Positions 37,083-45,767 of a stretch of DNA of 64,000 nt are shown in pieces. The DNA comes from Epilithonimonas hominis (GTDB lineage Bacteria > Bacteroidota > Bacteroidia > Flavobacteriales > Weeksellaceae): positions 1-64,000 of the forward strand of contig NZ_RJTU01000053.1 of the NCBI RefSeq assembly GCF_003730015.1. Reading direction: 5' to 3'. The position numbers and the translations under genes were made by a program. Numbering within the stretch: the first letter of the stretch is position 1; each line of letters begins with the position of its first letter. The notes under the pieces are model-generated. The model ran no database searches. It had not been told where the DNA came from and saw only the letters and a program-made list of their open reading frames with translations.

Positions 37083-38252
37083 TTATTCTATGATGATTTT
37101 TTTGCTGATTTGCTGATCTTCTACATAGAAAGTTCCCAGATAACTACCTTTTGGAAGACCGGAAATATCAACTCTGGTCTGATTTTCTGTTTTGCTGAGA
37201 ACTCTGCCTTCAAAATCAGTAATTACAAAGCTGAAGCGTTGGGTTTTACTGTTTAGGAATTCGAGCTGGATAAAATCTTTTGCTGGATTTGGGTAGAATT
37301 TGAAACTTCCGGTAATTTGTTTCGGCGTGCAAGCGTCCAGATCTTGATTACCAGATGCAACGGCAAAGTGCTGTACCGCTCCTGCGGTTCCTTTTGCTAT
37401 ATTGTAGATGTACACAGGATCCAGATTGGCATACTTATCATTTGCTGTATGGGCGTACGGTGTTTCGTTATATTCGAAAAGGCCGGTGATGATTTCTCCA
37501 TTGGACTGAAAAGGCATATAATCCGAAGCGTATGCATAGCTCAGATTGGTTTTGAGAGGAGAATATAATTTGATGCAATTAATCAACTGTTGTGTGAAGG
37601 TGTTGGAAGCGGCATTGTTAGCACTTGGGGAATTGGATTCATCTCTTTCGCAGGTTACAGTATCATTTGTCTGACCTTTTATACCGCCTACTTCATCAAT
37701 ATTAAGAACCAGTCGGATGTTCATCTTAGGGCTGGTAGCGTTTACCACACTGCTCATATAGTGAGCGGAGCCCAAAAGCCCTTGTTCTTCACCGGAAAAA
37801 TTGATAAATTTGATAGAATATTCTGTGGGTATATTTTTAAGAAGCCTTGCTGTTTCCAGAATGACGGATACACCGCTGCCATTATCATTGGTTCCGGTTC
37901 CTACAATGGTATCGTAATGACCACACACTATGATATAGATATTAGGATATTTTGTACCTTGTTTGGTGACGATGATGTTGGAAGTGGATTGTCCGTTGTA
38001 TGTGAAATTATCTTTACTAATGTCATTTTCTGTATAGCCAAAAGACAGGTACTTATTTTTAAGCCACGTGTACGCATTGTTATTAGCCGTAGATCCGGTA
38101 GTCTTAACACCAAGTGCTTCAAATTCTTGGAGGTAAGTATTGATGTTGCTTTGTGAAACAAGATTGCTCACATTCGCATATTTCTGATTGAATGTTTGGG
38201 AATTTGCTAAAAAACTGAGTAGAAATAAACGGAACACAAAACGTTTTCTCAT
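37083..38252 (-). CDS. secreted M28 zinc aminopeptidase with T9SS tail
   Basis: A 389-residue exported peptidase. It has a signal peptide (about 1-18, ending NSQ). Zinc-site motifs of family M28 are GHYDTIVGTGTNDNGSG (His112, Asp123) and NFSGEEQGLLGS (Glu155/Glu156), with later ligands in NIDEVGG and the YHTA-like PYAHTANDK. The C-terminal 70 residues are a T9SS sorting domain (FYPNPAKDFIQL to SKKIIIE). It probably removes N-terminal residues from peptides outside the cell, complementing the S8 and M13 proteases in this window. It is a single-gene unit. Confidence 0.92.
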   Translation of the reverse strand: MRKRFVFRLFLLSFLANSQTFNQKYANVSNLVSQSNINTYLQEFEALGVKTTGSTANNNAYTWLKNKYLSFGYTENDISKDNFTYNGQSTSNIIVTKQGTKYPNIYIIVCGHYDTIVGTGTNDNGSGVSVILETARLLKNIPTEYSIKFINFSGEEQGLLGSAHYMSSVVNATSPKMNIRLVLNIDEVGGIKGQTNDTVTCERDESNSPSANNAASNTFTQQLINCIKLYSPLKTNLSYAYASDYMPFQSNGEIITGLFEYNETPYAHTANDKYANLDPVYIYNIAKGTAGAVQHFAVASGNQDLDACTPKQITGSFKFYPNPAKDFIQLEFLNSKTQRFSFVITDFEGRVLSKTENQTRVDISGLPKGSYLGTFYVEDQQISKKIIIE

Positions 38253-38283
38253 TGCTTAATAAATAATCAGCAAATATAAAATA

Positions 38284-38317
38284 AAAAGGAGAAGACTTAT
38301 AAAAATCTTCTCCTTTC
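38284..38317 (-). terminator. intrinsic terminator of the LEA-like gene
   Basis: AAAGGAGAAGA pairs with TCTTCTCCTTT around an AT-rich loop and is followed on the minus strand by a T-rich tail. Confidence 0.85.
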
Positions 38318-38346
38318 GTTATGAAAAACTATTACTAACTTAAAAA

Positions 38347-38685
38347 CTAATTGGTTGCTTTTCTAACTTCTGCTTTTACATCTTCTGCTGCATCTTTTGT
38401 TTTTTCCCAAGCATCGTTAGCTGTGTCTTTTGTGCTTTCCCATGCTTTATCAGCAAAATCTTTGGTGTCTTCCCATGCATCAGCGAGGTTAGATTTTAGA
38501 TTATCAAAAAATCCTTCTCTTGTTGGCTCCTCGTTCTTTCTTTTTTGCTCTTCAATATAATTTCTCGCTTTGGCAGCATATTCATTGACTTTGTCTTTTG
38601 CGGTATCAGCTGCATTTTCTAATGAATTTTCTGTTCTGTCCACAGCTCTTTCAGCATCATTGTAATTTTCATTTGGCGTACTCAT
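38347..38685 (-). CDS. LEA-like hydrophilic repeat protein
   Basis: A 112-residue, highly charged protein without signal or membrane segment. Its second half repeats an 11-residue pattern, DAWEDTKDFAD, KAWESTKDTAN, DAWEKTKDAAE, typical of group 3 late-embryogenesis-abundant or apolipoprotein-like helices. The first half has a similar Ala/Asp/Glu/Lys-rich composition. Such proteins are predicted to be amphipathic or disordered and are linked to desiccation and envelope stress in other bacteria. The function here is not shown. It is flanked by terminators on both sides, so it is a single-gene unit. Confidence 0.75.
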   Translation of the reverse strand: MSTPNENYNDAERAVDRTENSLENAADTAKDKVNEYAAKARNYIEEQKRKNEEPTREGFFDNLKSNLADAWEDTKDFADKAWESTKDTANDAWEKTKDAAEDVKAEVRKATN

Positions 38686-38800
38686 AATATTTTGATTTTT
38701 GGGTTAATATTGAAAAATTTGATTTGATGCTTATCATTTATCCAATAAGGATGCCGTAAAGTCTTAACGAACGTTAATAAAACTATAAAAATTTACAAAC

Positions 38801-38831
38801 AAAAAAGCAACCTCCAAATGAAAGTTGCTTA
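38801..38831 (-). terminator. intrinsic terminator of the nucleoside phosphorylase gene
   Basis: AGCAAC and GTTGCT pair around a loop and are followed on the minus strand by a T-run. Confidence 0.8.
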
Positions 38832-38852
38832 TTAAAACTAATTTTATAATTT

Positions 38853-39707
38853 TTATTGGATAACTCTGTCAAGCACCCATTCAATCATCATTTTTTCTGA
38901 TGCGTGGTGGTCACTTGCAAATTCGCCTCGTCTTCTGTTGGCGATTACACAGTTTACCGTAATGGCTTTGTGACCCAATAATTTTGACAAGCCATATATA
39001 GCAGATGTTTCCATTTCAAAGTTGGAAACACCAAGATCATTAAGCGTTTCCAGGAACTGGTCATCCAAAGCTTTCAACCTCAGCTGGCGACCTTGTGGTG
39101 CATAGAAGCCAGGGAAAGTTGCAGTGTTCCCTTTGTATTTTGCATCGGAGTATAATGCGCTAAGTTCTTCCGCCCAGTCTGCAAAGTAGAGCATCGGCTT
39201 GATTCTTTCGTAAGGAAACTTCTCGAGGAAATTTTTGCTGAATTCATTCTCAAACTGATAATCCTGATAGAAATGCAACAATCCATCTAAGCCTACCACA
39301 TTCTGAGTAACCAACATAGTATTGACCTCGATATCAGGATTCACGCTGCCACAGGTTCCCATTCGGAATAGCTGTAAAGCTTTATGATCCTTTTTAAATT
39401 CTTTTTCTTTCAGGTCGATATTAACAAGCGCGTCGAGCTCATTCATCACAATATCAATATTTTCTGTTCCGATTCCCGTAGACATTACCGTGATTCTTTC
39501 ACCACGCAACGTTCCCGTGTGCGTATAGAATTCTCTCTTATTCTTTTTGATTTCGACGGTATCGAAGAATTTAGAAACTTTCGGAACTCTGTCTGGGTCG
39601 CCCACCAGAAGTACTTTGTCTGCAATGTCTTCTGGAAGCAGATTAAGGTGATAAACACTTCCGTCGTCGTTTAGAACCAATTCGGAAGCTGCTAGTTTGT
39701 TAATCAT
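38853..39707 (-). CDS. nucleoside phosphorylase (uridine phosphorylase-like)
   Basis: A 284-residue cytosolic enzyme of the PNP/UDP phosphorylase family. VLLVGDPDRVPKV is the phosphate-binding N-terminal motif, VMSTGIGTENIDI the next conserved loop, and SNFEMETSAIYGL the ribose-binding MET motif. It splits nucleosides with phosphate in nucleotide salvage; the base specificity (uridine against purine) is not certain. The upstream region contains a heptanucleotide array that could affect its expression. Confidence 0.9.
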   Translation of the reverse strand: MINKLAASELVLNDDGSVYHLNLLPEDIADKVLLVGDPDRVPKVSKFFDTVEIKKNKREFYTHTGTLRGERITVMSTGIGTENIDIVMNELDALVNIDLKEKEFKKDHKALQLFRMGTCGSVNPDIEVNTMLVTQNVVGLDGLLHFYQDYQFENEFSKNFLEKFPYERIKPMLYFADWAEELSALYSDAKYKGNTATFPGFYAPQGRQLRLKALDDQFLETLNDLGVSNFEMETSAIYGLSKLLGHKAITVNCVIANRRRGEFASDHHASEKMMIEWVLDRVIQ

Positions 39708-39737
39708 ATATATTATTTTAAGATTTTAAATTTTAAG

Positions 39738-39786
39738 TATCAATTATCAATTATCAATTATCAATTATCAATTATCAATTATCATT
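39738..39786. repeat. heptanucleotide tandem array (TATCAAT)
   Basis: Six perfect TATCAAT units and a seventh, TATCATT, stand head to tail with no spacers. The array lies 31 bases upstream of the nucleoside phosphorylase start and just after the SUI1 gene stop. It is a simple-sequence repeat, not a CRISPR. Confidence 0.95.
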
Positions 39787-39790
39787 GATG

Positions 39791-40123
39791 TTATCCTCCT
39801 ACACGTTTTGTTTTGTAGCCCATTTCTTTCAGGATATTCATGATTTTATCCCGATTGTCACCCTGTATAATGATAACGCCGTCTTTTTCTGAGCCGCCAA
39901 TGCCAAGTGTAGTTTTAATTTTTTTCGATATGTCTTTCAGACCTTCATCGTCGCCTTCCCAACCTTCGATTAGAGTTACCGGTTTTCCATTTCGGCCTTT
40001 CTTCTCGAATTTGCAGACCAAAGGTTCTTTCTGTTTGAAATTTTCTTTCGCTTCATCCGGCATTTGAAAATCCTGTTCTTCGTGTTCGGGGAAAAGGTTT
40101 TTTAGTTGGTCTCTTAAGTCCAT
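39791..40123 (-). CDS. SUI1/eIF1-family translation factor (YciH-like)
   Basis: A 110-residue protein whose C-terminal 75 residues form an eIF1/SUI1 domain (GKPVTLIEGWEGDDEGLKDI, TTLGIGGSEKDGVIIIQGD). Bacterial YciH relatives influence start-site selection on the ribosome. The N-terminal segment is charged and without recognisable domain. Length fits bacterial members. The nucleoside phosphorylase follows on the same strand, separated by the repeat array. Confidence 0.9.
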   Translation of the reverse strand: MDLRDQLKNLFPEHEEQDFQMPDEAKENFKQKEPLVCKFEKKGRNGKPVTLIEGWEGDDEGLKDISKKIKTTLGIGGSEKDGVIIIQGDNRDKIMNILKEMGYKTKRVGG

Positions 40124-40494
40124 TTTATTTTTTTAAAAAAGGGTCTTAAAGGTAAGAATATTTGTCGATTGGCAAAACACCCCGGAAATTATTGTTCGCC
40201 TGCTTTTTTTCTCGATTTAGAAAGAAGAGATTTACGTATATTACTATATGCTTGGTAGATCATTTCTTTCGTATTAAATGCGTAGTAACAATAATATAGA
40301 TCCGATGTAACACTGATATTATATCGGAGTTGTATCGGACATATGCCCAAGGAAGTGAGGGATGCTAGAGAATAAATTTTTATAGGACTTAAATATAAAT
40401 GATGGAATATATGTCAATTATTAAAAAATAAGTTCTGGAATTCTGTCAATGCTTTTCCATTTCGTAAATTTGTGATAACAAAACAAAATCAACA
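40124..40494. other. intergenic region upstream of gpmI
   Basis: No convincing gene. The minus strand is open for about 74 codons (40411 to the stop at 40189) without an ATG start and could be a remnant, but I recognise nothing in it. TAAATTTG at 40465-40472 fits the -7 box and lies 22 bases before the gpmI ATG. Confidence 0.45.
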
Positions 40495-42021
40495 ATGTCA
40501 AAAAAAGCAATTCTCGCTATATTGGACGGCTGGGGAATCGGGCCAGATCCCGCTGTTTCCGCCATTGCTCAGGCCAACACACCTTTTATGGATTATGCCT
40601 TAAAAACATTCCCAAATACCACACTTGAAGCTAGTGGACTAGCGGTTGGACTACCAGCAGGACAAATGGGAAACTCGGAAGTAGGACATATGAATCTGGG
40701 TGCGGGTAGAGTGGTTTATCAAAACCTTGTAAAACTGAATATGGCGGTAGAAAACGGTAGCCTTGGAAAGGAACCGGTCATTCAGCACGCTTTCGAATAT
40801 GCCAAAGCTAATAACAAGAAAGTTCATTTCATTGGTTTGGTTTCAGATGGAGGTGTGCATTCGCATATCAATCACCTGAAAGGTCTTCTTACGGCAGCTC
40901 ACGAATTTGGATTTACAGAAAATGTTTTCGTCCATGCTTTTACAGATGGCCGTGACTGCGATCCCAAATCGGGAAAAGGTTTTATTGAAGATTTGCTGAA
41001 TCATATGAAATCCACAACAGGAAAACTGGCATCGGTCATTGGGCGTTACTATGCAATGGACAGAGATAAACGTTGGGAGCGTGTGAAGCTGGCGTATGAT
41101 GTGATGGTAAATGGGGTAGGAAAAGAAACCAAAGATTTCGTTCAGGCAATTCAGGATTCTTATAATCAGGATGTGACCGATGAGTTTATCAAACCGATTG
41201 TAGGTGTTCAGAATCATTTTCCGATTGCCAAAATCGAAGACCACGATGTGGTCATTTGTTTCAATTTCCGTACAGACAGGGGTCGTGAAATTACCGAAGT
41301 GCTTTCTCAACAAGACTTTCCAGAATATGGAATGAAAAAGCTGGACTTGTATTATGTGACTTTGACGAATTATGATAAAACGTTCCAGAATGTAAAAGTT
41401 GTTTTTGATGAGAATGTTCTTCAGAAAACAATGGGTGAGGTTTTGGAAAGTGCGGGGAAATCCCAAATCAGAATTGCGGAAACAGAGAAATATCCGCACG
41501 TGACATTCTTCTTCTCTGGTGGTCGCGAAGCTGAATTTAATGGTGAAAGACGACTTCTTTGTCCAAGCCCGAAAGATGTTCCGACTTACGATTTGAAACC
41601 GGAAATGTCTGCTTATGATATTACCAACGCCATCGTTCCGGAATTGGAAAAAGAATCTGCAGATTTTGTAGTTCTTAACTTTGCGAATACAGATATGGTT
41701 GGGCATACAGGTGTTTTCTCAGCAGCGGTAAAAGCAGCGGAAGTGGTGGATGAATGTATCCAGAAAGTAGCAACTGCAGCGTATGAGCACGGCTACGCTG
41801 TTTTTATTTTGGCAGACCACGGTAATTCTGACGTGATGATCAATCCAGACGGGAGCCCGAATACACAACATTCCACAAATCTGGTTCCGTTTATTGTAAT
41901 GGATAAAGAACAATCTTGGGATCTTCAGCCTGGTAAACTGGGCGATGTTGCGCCAACAATCCTTAAAGTGATGGGCGTAGATATTCCTGAGGAAATGACA
42001 GGGAATATTCTTGTAAGTTAA
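40495..42021 (+). CDS. gpmI: 2,3-bisphosphoglycerate-independent phosphoglycerate mutase
   Basis: A 508-residue metal-dependent enzyme that interconverts 3- and 2-phosphoglycerate in glycolysis and gluconeogenesis. It belongs to the alkaline-phosphatase superfamily. The first metal-binding Asp is in AILDGWG, the phospho-serine is Ser61 in QMGNSEVGHMN, and the later metal site is FANTDMVGHTG and ILADHGNSD. The length is typical. The gene stands alone, with its own promoter box and a strong terminator. Confidence 0.97.
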   Translation: MSKKAILAILDGWGIGPDPAVSAIAQANTPFMDYALKTFPNTTLEASGLAVGLPAGQMGNSEVGHMNLGAGRVVYQNLVKLNMAVENGSLGKEPVIQHAFEYAKANNKKVHFIGLVSDGGVHSHINHLKGLLTAAHEFGFTENVFVHAFTDGRDCDPKSGKGFIEDLLNHMKSTTGKLASVIGRYYAMDRDKRWERVKLAYDVMVNGVGKETKDFVQAIQDSYNQDVTDEFIKPIVGVQNHFPIAKIEDHDVVICFNFRTDRGREITEVLSQQDFPEYGMKKLDLYYVTLTNYDKTFQNVKVVFDENVLQKTMGEVLESAGKSQIRIAETEKYPHVTFFFSGGREAEFNGERRLLCPSPKDVPTYDLKPEMSAYDITNAIVPELEKESADFVVLNFANTDMVGHTGVFSAAVKAAEVVDECIQKVATAAYEHGYAVFILADHGNSDVMINPDGSPNTQHSTNLVPFIVMDKEQSWDLQPGKLGDVAPTILKVMGVDIPEEMTGNILVS

Positions 42022-42048
42022 AAAATCAATTAAATCAATTAAAAATAC

Positions 42049-42076
42049 AAAAGCCGATTATTAGAATCGGCTTTTG
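42049..42076 (+). terminator. intrinsic terminator of gpmI
   Basis: AAAAGCCGATT and AATCGGCTTTT form an 11-base stem with a 5-base loop. Confidence 0.9.
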
Positions 42077-42171
42077 TATGTTAAGCCTTGAGATTATGTT
42101 AAATCTTGGTTCATTATGCGTTGAATAATATTTTTATTGTACATTTACTGACTTAAATTATTATTTTTTTG

Positions 42172-43149
42172 ATGCAAGAGAAAGAGTTACAATTAGAAGT
42201 TATGAGAACATTGGAGCAAAATATGGACGAGTTCATCAGTTCATATCTTACCCCAATAGAAAAAATATGGCAACCTTCGGATTTTCTACCAGACAGTTCA
42301 GGTGAGAATTTCAAAGAAGAAATCGAAGAACTTCAGACATTTGCCAGAGAGATGCCGTATGATCTTTTTGTAACACTGATAGGTGATTGCATTACTGAAG
42401 AGGCGTTGCCTACCTATGAATCTTGGCTGATGGGATTAGAAGGAGTAAATCAGGAAAATAAAACTGGTTGGACACAATGGGTGAGAGCTTGGACAGCGGA
42501 AGAGAACCGCCACGGTGATCTTTTAGGAAAATATCTGTACCTCTGCGGACGAGTGAATATGCGTGAGATGGAAATCACAACGCATCATTTGATCAATGAT
42601 GGCTTTGACATTGGTACCAGCTCAGATCCATATAAAAATTTCGTCTATACTAGTTTTCAGGAAACAGCAACGAATATTTCCCACAGAAGAGTGGGAACAT
42701 TGGCAAAACAATCGGGTAATAAAAAGCTGGCGCAGATGTGTGGAGTCATTGCTGCCGATGAAGCCAGACACGCCAAAGCTTATAAAGATTTTTCTGCAAG
42801 AATTTTTGAAATGGATGCCAGCGGAATGATGCTTGCGTTTGAAGATATGATGAGAAGGAAAATTGTAATGCCGGCGCATCTTCTGAGAGAATCGGGACAG
42901 AAAGCAGGCGAGCTTTGGGAGCATTTTTCTGATGCGGCTCAACGTGCTATGGTGTACACAGGACAAGATTATATCAATATTCTGAAAGATCTTTTGGAAG
43001 AGTGGAAAATTGAAGGTATGAAAAACCTGAATGACAAAGCAGAACGCGCAAGAGATTATCTGATGAAATTGCCGGACAGATTACAAAGAATATCCGACAG
43101 GATACCTGCACCACAGCTACCTTACAGTTTCAAATGGGTTAAGAACTAA
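42172..43149 (+). CDS. acyl-ACP desaturase (fatty acid desaturase type 2)
   Basis: A 325-residue soluble di-iron desaturase of the stearoyl-ACP 9-desaturase family. The two iron-binding motifs are EENRH and DEARH. It introduces a cis double bond into acyl-ACP using O2 and ferredoxin, so it makes the monounsaturated acyl chains that oleate hydratases use. I start at the ATG of MQEKELQ, one codon after an in-frame TTG. The gene is monocistronic between two terminators. The substrate chain length cannot be read from sequence. Confidence 0.93.
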   Translation: MQEKELQLEVMRTLEQNMDEFISSYLTPIEKIWQPSDFLPDSSGENFKEEIEELQTFAREMPYDLFVTLIGDCITEEALPTYESWLMGLEGVNQENKTGWTQWVRAWTAEENRHGDLLGKYLYLCGRVNMREMEITTHHLINDGFDIGTSSDPYKNFVYTSFQETATNISHRRVGTLAKQSGNKKLAQMCGVIAADEARHAKAYKDFSARIFEMDASGMMLAFEDMMRRKIVMPAHLLRESGQKAGELWEHFSDAAQRAMVYTGQDYINILKDLLEEWKIEGMKNLNDKAERARDYLMKLPDRLQRISDRIPAPQLPYSFKWVKN

Positions 43150-43156
43150 ATTAATT

Positions 43157-43182
43157 AAGTGCACCAATGGGTGCACTTTTTT
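43157..43182 (+). terminator. intrinsic terminator of the desaturase gene
   Basis: AAGTGCACC and GGTGCACTT form a 9-base stem with a 4-base loop, followed by a T-run. Confidence 0.92.
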
Positions 43183-43220
43183 ATTGCAGAATATTCTGTA
43201 TCTCACTTTTTATTATTTCG

Positions 43221-43228
43221 TATATTTG
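43221..43228 (+). promoter_or_regulatory. -7 promoter box of the HAD hydrolase gene
   Basis: TATATTTG fits TAnnTTTG and lies 28 bases before the ATG. Confidence 0.45.
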
Positions 43229-43256
43229 TACGTTTTAATGTTTATTTACAAACCAA

Positions 43257-43691
43257 ATGATAAAAAGCAACAAAAAACTGGCAATCGATTTTGACGGAAC
43301 CATCGTAGAAGATGCTTATCCGGGAATTGGAAAAGCCAAAACATTTGCATTTGAAACTTTAAAAAAACTTCAGAGCGAGGGTTACCGATTAATTCTGTGG
43401 ACATACCGTCACGGAAAATCTCTAGAAGACGCTGTAGAATTTTGCCGAAAAAACGGATTAGAATTCTATGCAGTTAATTCTAGTTTTGAAGGCGAAGTTT
43501 TTGATTCGGAAACACAATCAAGAAAGATTGATGCAGATCTTTTTATTGATGACAGAAATCTTGGAGGATTCCCTGGCTGGGGCGAAATCTACCAAATCAT
43601 CAATGAAAAAATAGAGTTCCAAGTGGCCGGTGGAGAAGTTCACGCTTACTCCAAAATGAAAAAAGAAAAGAAGAAAGGACTTTTTTGGTGA
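43257..43691 (+). CDS. BT0820-type HAD hydrolase
   Basis: A 144-residue small HAD-superfamily phosphatase. The nucleophile motif is IDFDGTIVED (Asp11 with Asp13 as acid/base); LILWTYRHG is motif II and DLFIDDRNLGG the metal-binding motif. It has no cap domain, which fits the compact BT0820 family of Bacteroidota. The physiological substrate is unknown. The four-helix-bundle gene starts 48 bases downstream. Confidence 0.87.
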   Translation: MIKSNKKLAIDFDGTIVEDAYPGIGKAKTFAFETLKKLQSEGYRLILWTYRHGKSLEDAVEFCRKNGLEFYAVNSSFEGEVFDSETQSRKIDADLFIDDRNLGGFPGWGEIYQIINEKIEFQVAGGEVHAYSKMKKEKKKGLFW

Positions 43692-43739
43692 TTTAGAAGA
43701 AACAAGAATAAAGGCAAAAGATTCAAGTATTACACTCGT

Positions 43740-44090
43740 ATGAAAGAAAATGATTTACTTAACAGAACTTTTGTTTTTGGAGTCAATTGTTTGAAGTTTC
43801 TTAAGACATTGCCAAACTCTTATGAAATTAATGTTGTTAAAGTACAGCTTTCAAAATCTTCAACTTCTATAGGTGCTAATTATGAAGAGTCGCAAGCAGG
43901 TTCATCAAGAGCAGATTTTAGAAATAAAATTAGAATTGCTTTGAGAGAAGCTAGAGAAACCAATTACTGGCTTAGAATAATCAAAGAATTAGAAGTATCA
44001 GATAATGATAAGCTTTCTGGGCTTTTGCAAGAAAGTCTTGAAATTAAAAATATTCTTGGTGCTATTTTAAATAAAACAAAAGAAGATTGA
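43740..44090 (+). CDS. four-helix-bundle protein (23S rRNA intervening-sequence family)
   Basis: A 116-residue, helical protein of the family first described in 23S rRNA intervening sequences of spirochaetes. Hallmarks are VKVQLSKSSTSIGANYEES and REARETNYWLRIIKE. Here it is not in an rRNA gene but stands between a HAD phosphatase and map. The molecular function of the family is unknown. The local base composition is more AT-rich than that of the neighbours, and such genes appear scattered in Bacteroidota, so it may be a mobile or freely shuffled gene. Confidence 0.9.
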   Translation: MKENDLLNRTFVFGVNCLKFLKTLPNSYEINVVKVQLSKSSTSIGANYEESQAGSSRADFRNKIRIALREARETNYWLRIIKELEVSDNDKLSGLLQESLEIKNILGAILNKTKED

Positions 44091-44137
44091 TTTAAAATTT
44101 ATTCTTTTAACTTTAATCTTGATTCTTACATAAAGAT

Positions 44138-44947
44138 ATGATTCAACTTAAAAATATAGACGAGCTTCGCCTGATGAAGCAAAGTGCAAGATTGGTTTCC
44201 CAGACATTGGGAATGTTGGCTAAGGAAATAAAGCCTGGTGTTACAACACTTTATCTTGACAAATTGGCTTACGATTTTATAAAAGACCACGGTGCAGAAC
44301 CGGCATTCCTTGGCTATGGTGGTTTTCCGGCTTCACTATGTATTTCTCCAAACGAACAGGTTGTCCACGGTATCCCAAACTCAGAACCGATAAAAGAAGG
44401 AACGATTCTTTCCGTAGATTGTGGTGTTTTCTGGAACGGATTTGTCGGTGACCATGCTTACACTTTTGAAGTTGGAGAAGTATCCGATGAGGTTAAAAAA
44501 CTATTGAGAGTTACCAAAGAATCATTGTATAAAGGAATTGAACAGTGTGTAAGAGGAAAACGTGTAGGCGATATTTCTCACGCTATCCAAAGACATTGTG
44601 AGAAAGAAGGTTATGGCGTTGTTAGAGAATTGGTTGGTCACGGTGTCGGAAGACAAATGCACGAAGATCCACAAGTTCCAAACTACGGAAAACCAGGAAG
44701 CGGGAAAGTGCTGAAAGATGGCATTTGCCTGGCTATAGAACCTATGATTAACCTTGGAACAGAAAAAGTGAAGTTTCATAATGATGGGTGGACGGTTACA
44801 ACATTGGACAACCAGCCTTCTGCGCATTTTGAACATGATGTTTGTGTTTACAATGGTAAACCGGTTTTGCTGTCGACGTACGATTATATTTACGAAGCTC
44901 TAGGCATTAAATCTGATGAGGAGAAAGCTTTTCAGGTTGATTTTTAA
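44138..44947 (+). CDS. map: methionine aminopeptidase, type I
   Basis: A 269-residue enzyme that removes the initiator Met from nascent proteins. The five metal ligands of the family are in place: Asp in SVDCGVFWNG, Asp in FVGDHAYTF, His in GHGVGRQMHEDP, Glu in AIEPMIN and Glu in HFEHDVCV. The length is that of a simple type I enzyme. It lies 47 bases after the four-helix-bundle gene and 24 before a methyltransferase, probably in one transcript with the latter. Confidence 0.95.
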   Translation: MIQLKNIDELRLMKQSARLVSQTLGMLAKEIKPGVTTLYLDKLAYDFIKDHGAEPAFLGYGGFPASLCISPNEQVVHGIPNSEPIKEGTILSVDCGVFWNGFVGDHAYTFEVGEVSDEVKKLLRVTKESLYKGIEQCVRGKRVGDISHAIQRHCEKEGYGVVRELVGHGVGRQMHEDPQVPNYGKPGSGKVLKDGICLAIEPMINLGTEKVKFHNDGWTVTTLDNQPSAHFEHDVCVYNGKPVLLSTYDYIYEALGIKSDEEKAFQVDF

Positions 44948-44971
44948 TTAAGCTAATCTCAATTTCCGATT

Positions 44972-45739
44972 TTGAAAAAAATTGCCAAATTCCTACTGAA
45001 CGCGATTCCAAGACCAATGCTTATTAACCTGAGCATTTTTTTGCGTCCAGTAATTGTTTTGTTTTTCAAAGGAAGCAATTTCACCGACCCAATTGATGGG
45101 AAATCTTATCGCAAGTTTCTGCCTTACGGTTATGGGAAGCAACGTCCGAATGCGTTGTCTCCCGGGACTTTATCCTTAGAAAGACACCGCCAGATGTGGC
45201 TTTACCTCCAAAACGAAACCAATATTTTTACCCATAAATTAAAAGTTCTTCATATCGCACCAGAACAGGAATTTCTCAGAAAATTCAAAAAAATGAAGAA
45301 TTTGGAGTACACCTCTGCTGATTTATTTTCGCCAATTGTGGATGTAAAAGCAGATATTGTGGATTTACCATTTGAAGATAATAGTTTTGATGTCATTATT
45401 TGTAATCACGTTTTGGAACATATTGTAGATGACAGAAAAGCGATGTCCGAACTTTACCGAGTGATGAAATCTGGAGGTTGGGGAATTGTTCAAGTTCCAA
45501 TGAGAAACTCTCTGGAAAAAACTTACGAAGATTTTACAATAACAGATCCTAAAGAACGTCAAAAGCATTTTGGACAGTACGACCATGTTCGCTGGTACGG
45601 AATGGATTATTTTGACCGTCTGAAAAGTGTAGGTTTTGACGCGGATATCAATTTCTATTCTCAAAAATTCTCTGAGGCTGATATCAAAAGATTCGGTCTA
45701 AATAAGAATGAAATTCTTCCTGTGGTAAGGAAACTCTAA
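44972..45739 (+). CDS. class I SAM-dependent methyltransferase
   Basis: A 255-residue protein. The start is most likely TTG (first residues MKKIAKFLLN), since no ATG lies near the map stop and this start is only 24 bases downstream. The SAM fold is seen in KVLHIAPEQEF (a divergent motif I), VDLPFEDNSFDVIICNHVLEH (motif II region) and a later GWGIVQVPM strand. The N-terminal 40 residues are basic and hydrophobic and may touch a membrane. The substrate is unknown. Confidence 0.85.
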   Translation: MKKIAKFLLNAIPRPMLINLSIFLRPVIVLFFKGSNFTDPIDGKSYRKFLPYGYGKQRPNALSPGTLSLERHRQMWLYLQNETNIFTHKLKVLHIAPEQEFLRKFKKMKNLEYTSADLFSPIVDVKADIVDLPFEDNSFDVIICNHVLEHIVDDRKAMSELYRVMKSGGWGIVQVPMRNSLEKTYEDFTITDPKERQKHFGQYDHVRWYGMDYFDRLKSVGFDADINFYSQKFSEADIKRFGLNKNEILPVVRKL

Positions 45740-45767
45740 TTGCTATTACTTAAAATCAGATAATCAA

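Noticed and set aside
36948-37256. 102-codon + strand frame starting in the structured element
   Set aside because: It runs into the antisense of the peptidase's conserved tail; the start falls in a probable non-coding repeat and the translation is low-quality.
37590-38156. 188-codon open frame opposite the M28 peptidase
   Set aside because: Composition is typical of a shadow frame and the peptidase frame carries all the motifs.
39738-39786. Possible CRISPR array
   Set aside because: The units are 7 bases long with no spacers and no cas genes nearby; it is a simple tandem repeat.
40843-41706. 287-codon open frame antisense to gpmI
   Set aside because: The sense frame is a complete, conserved phosphoglycerate mutase. 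The antisense translation is Ile/Phe/His-rich with no domain and is a codon-usage shadow.
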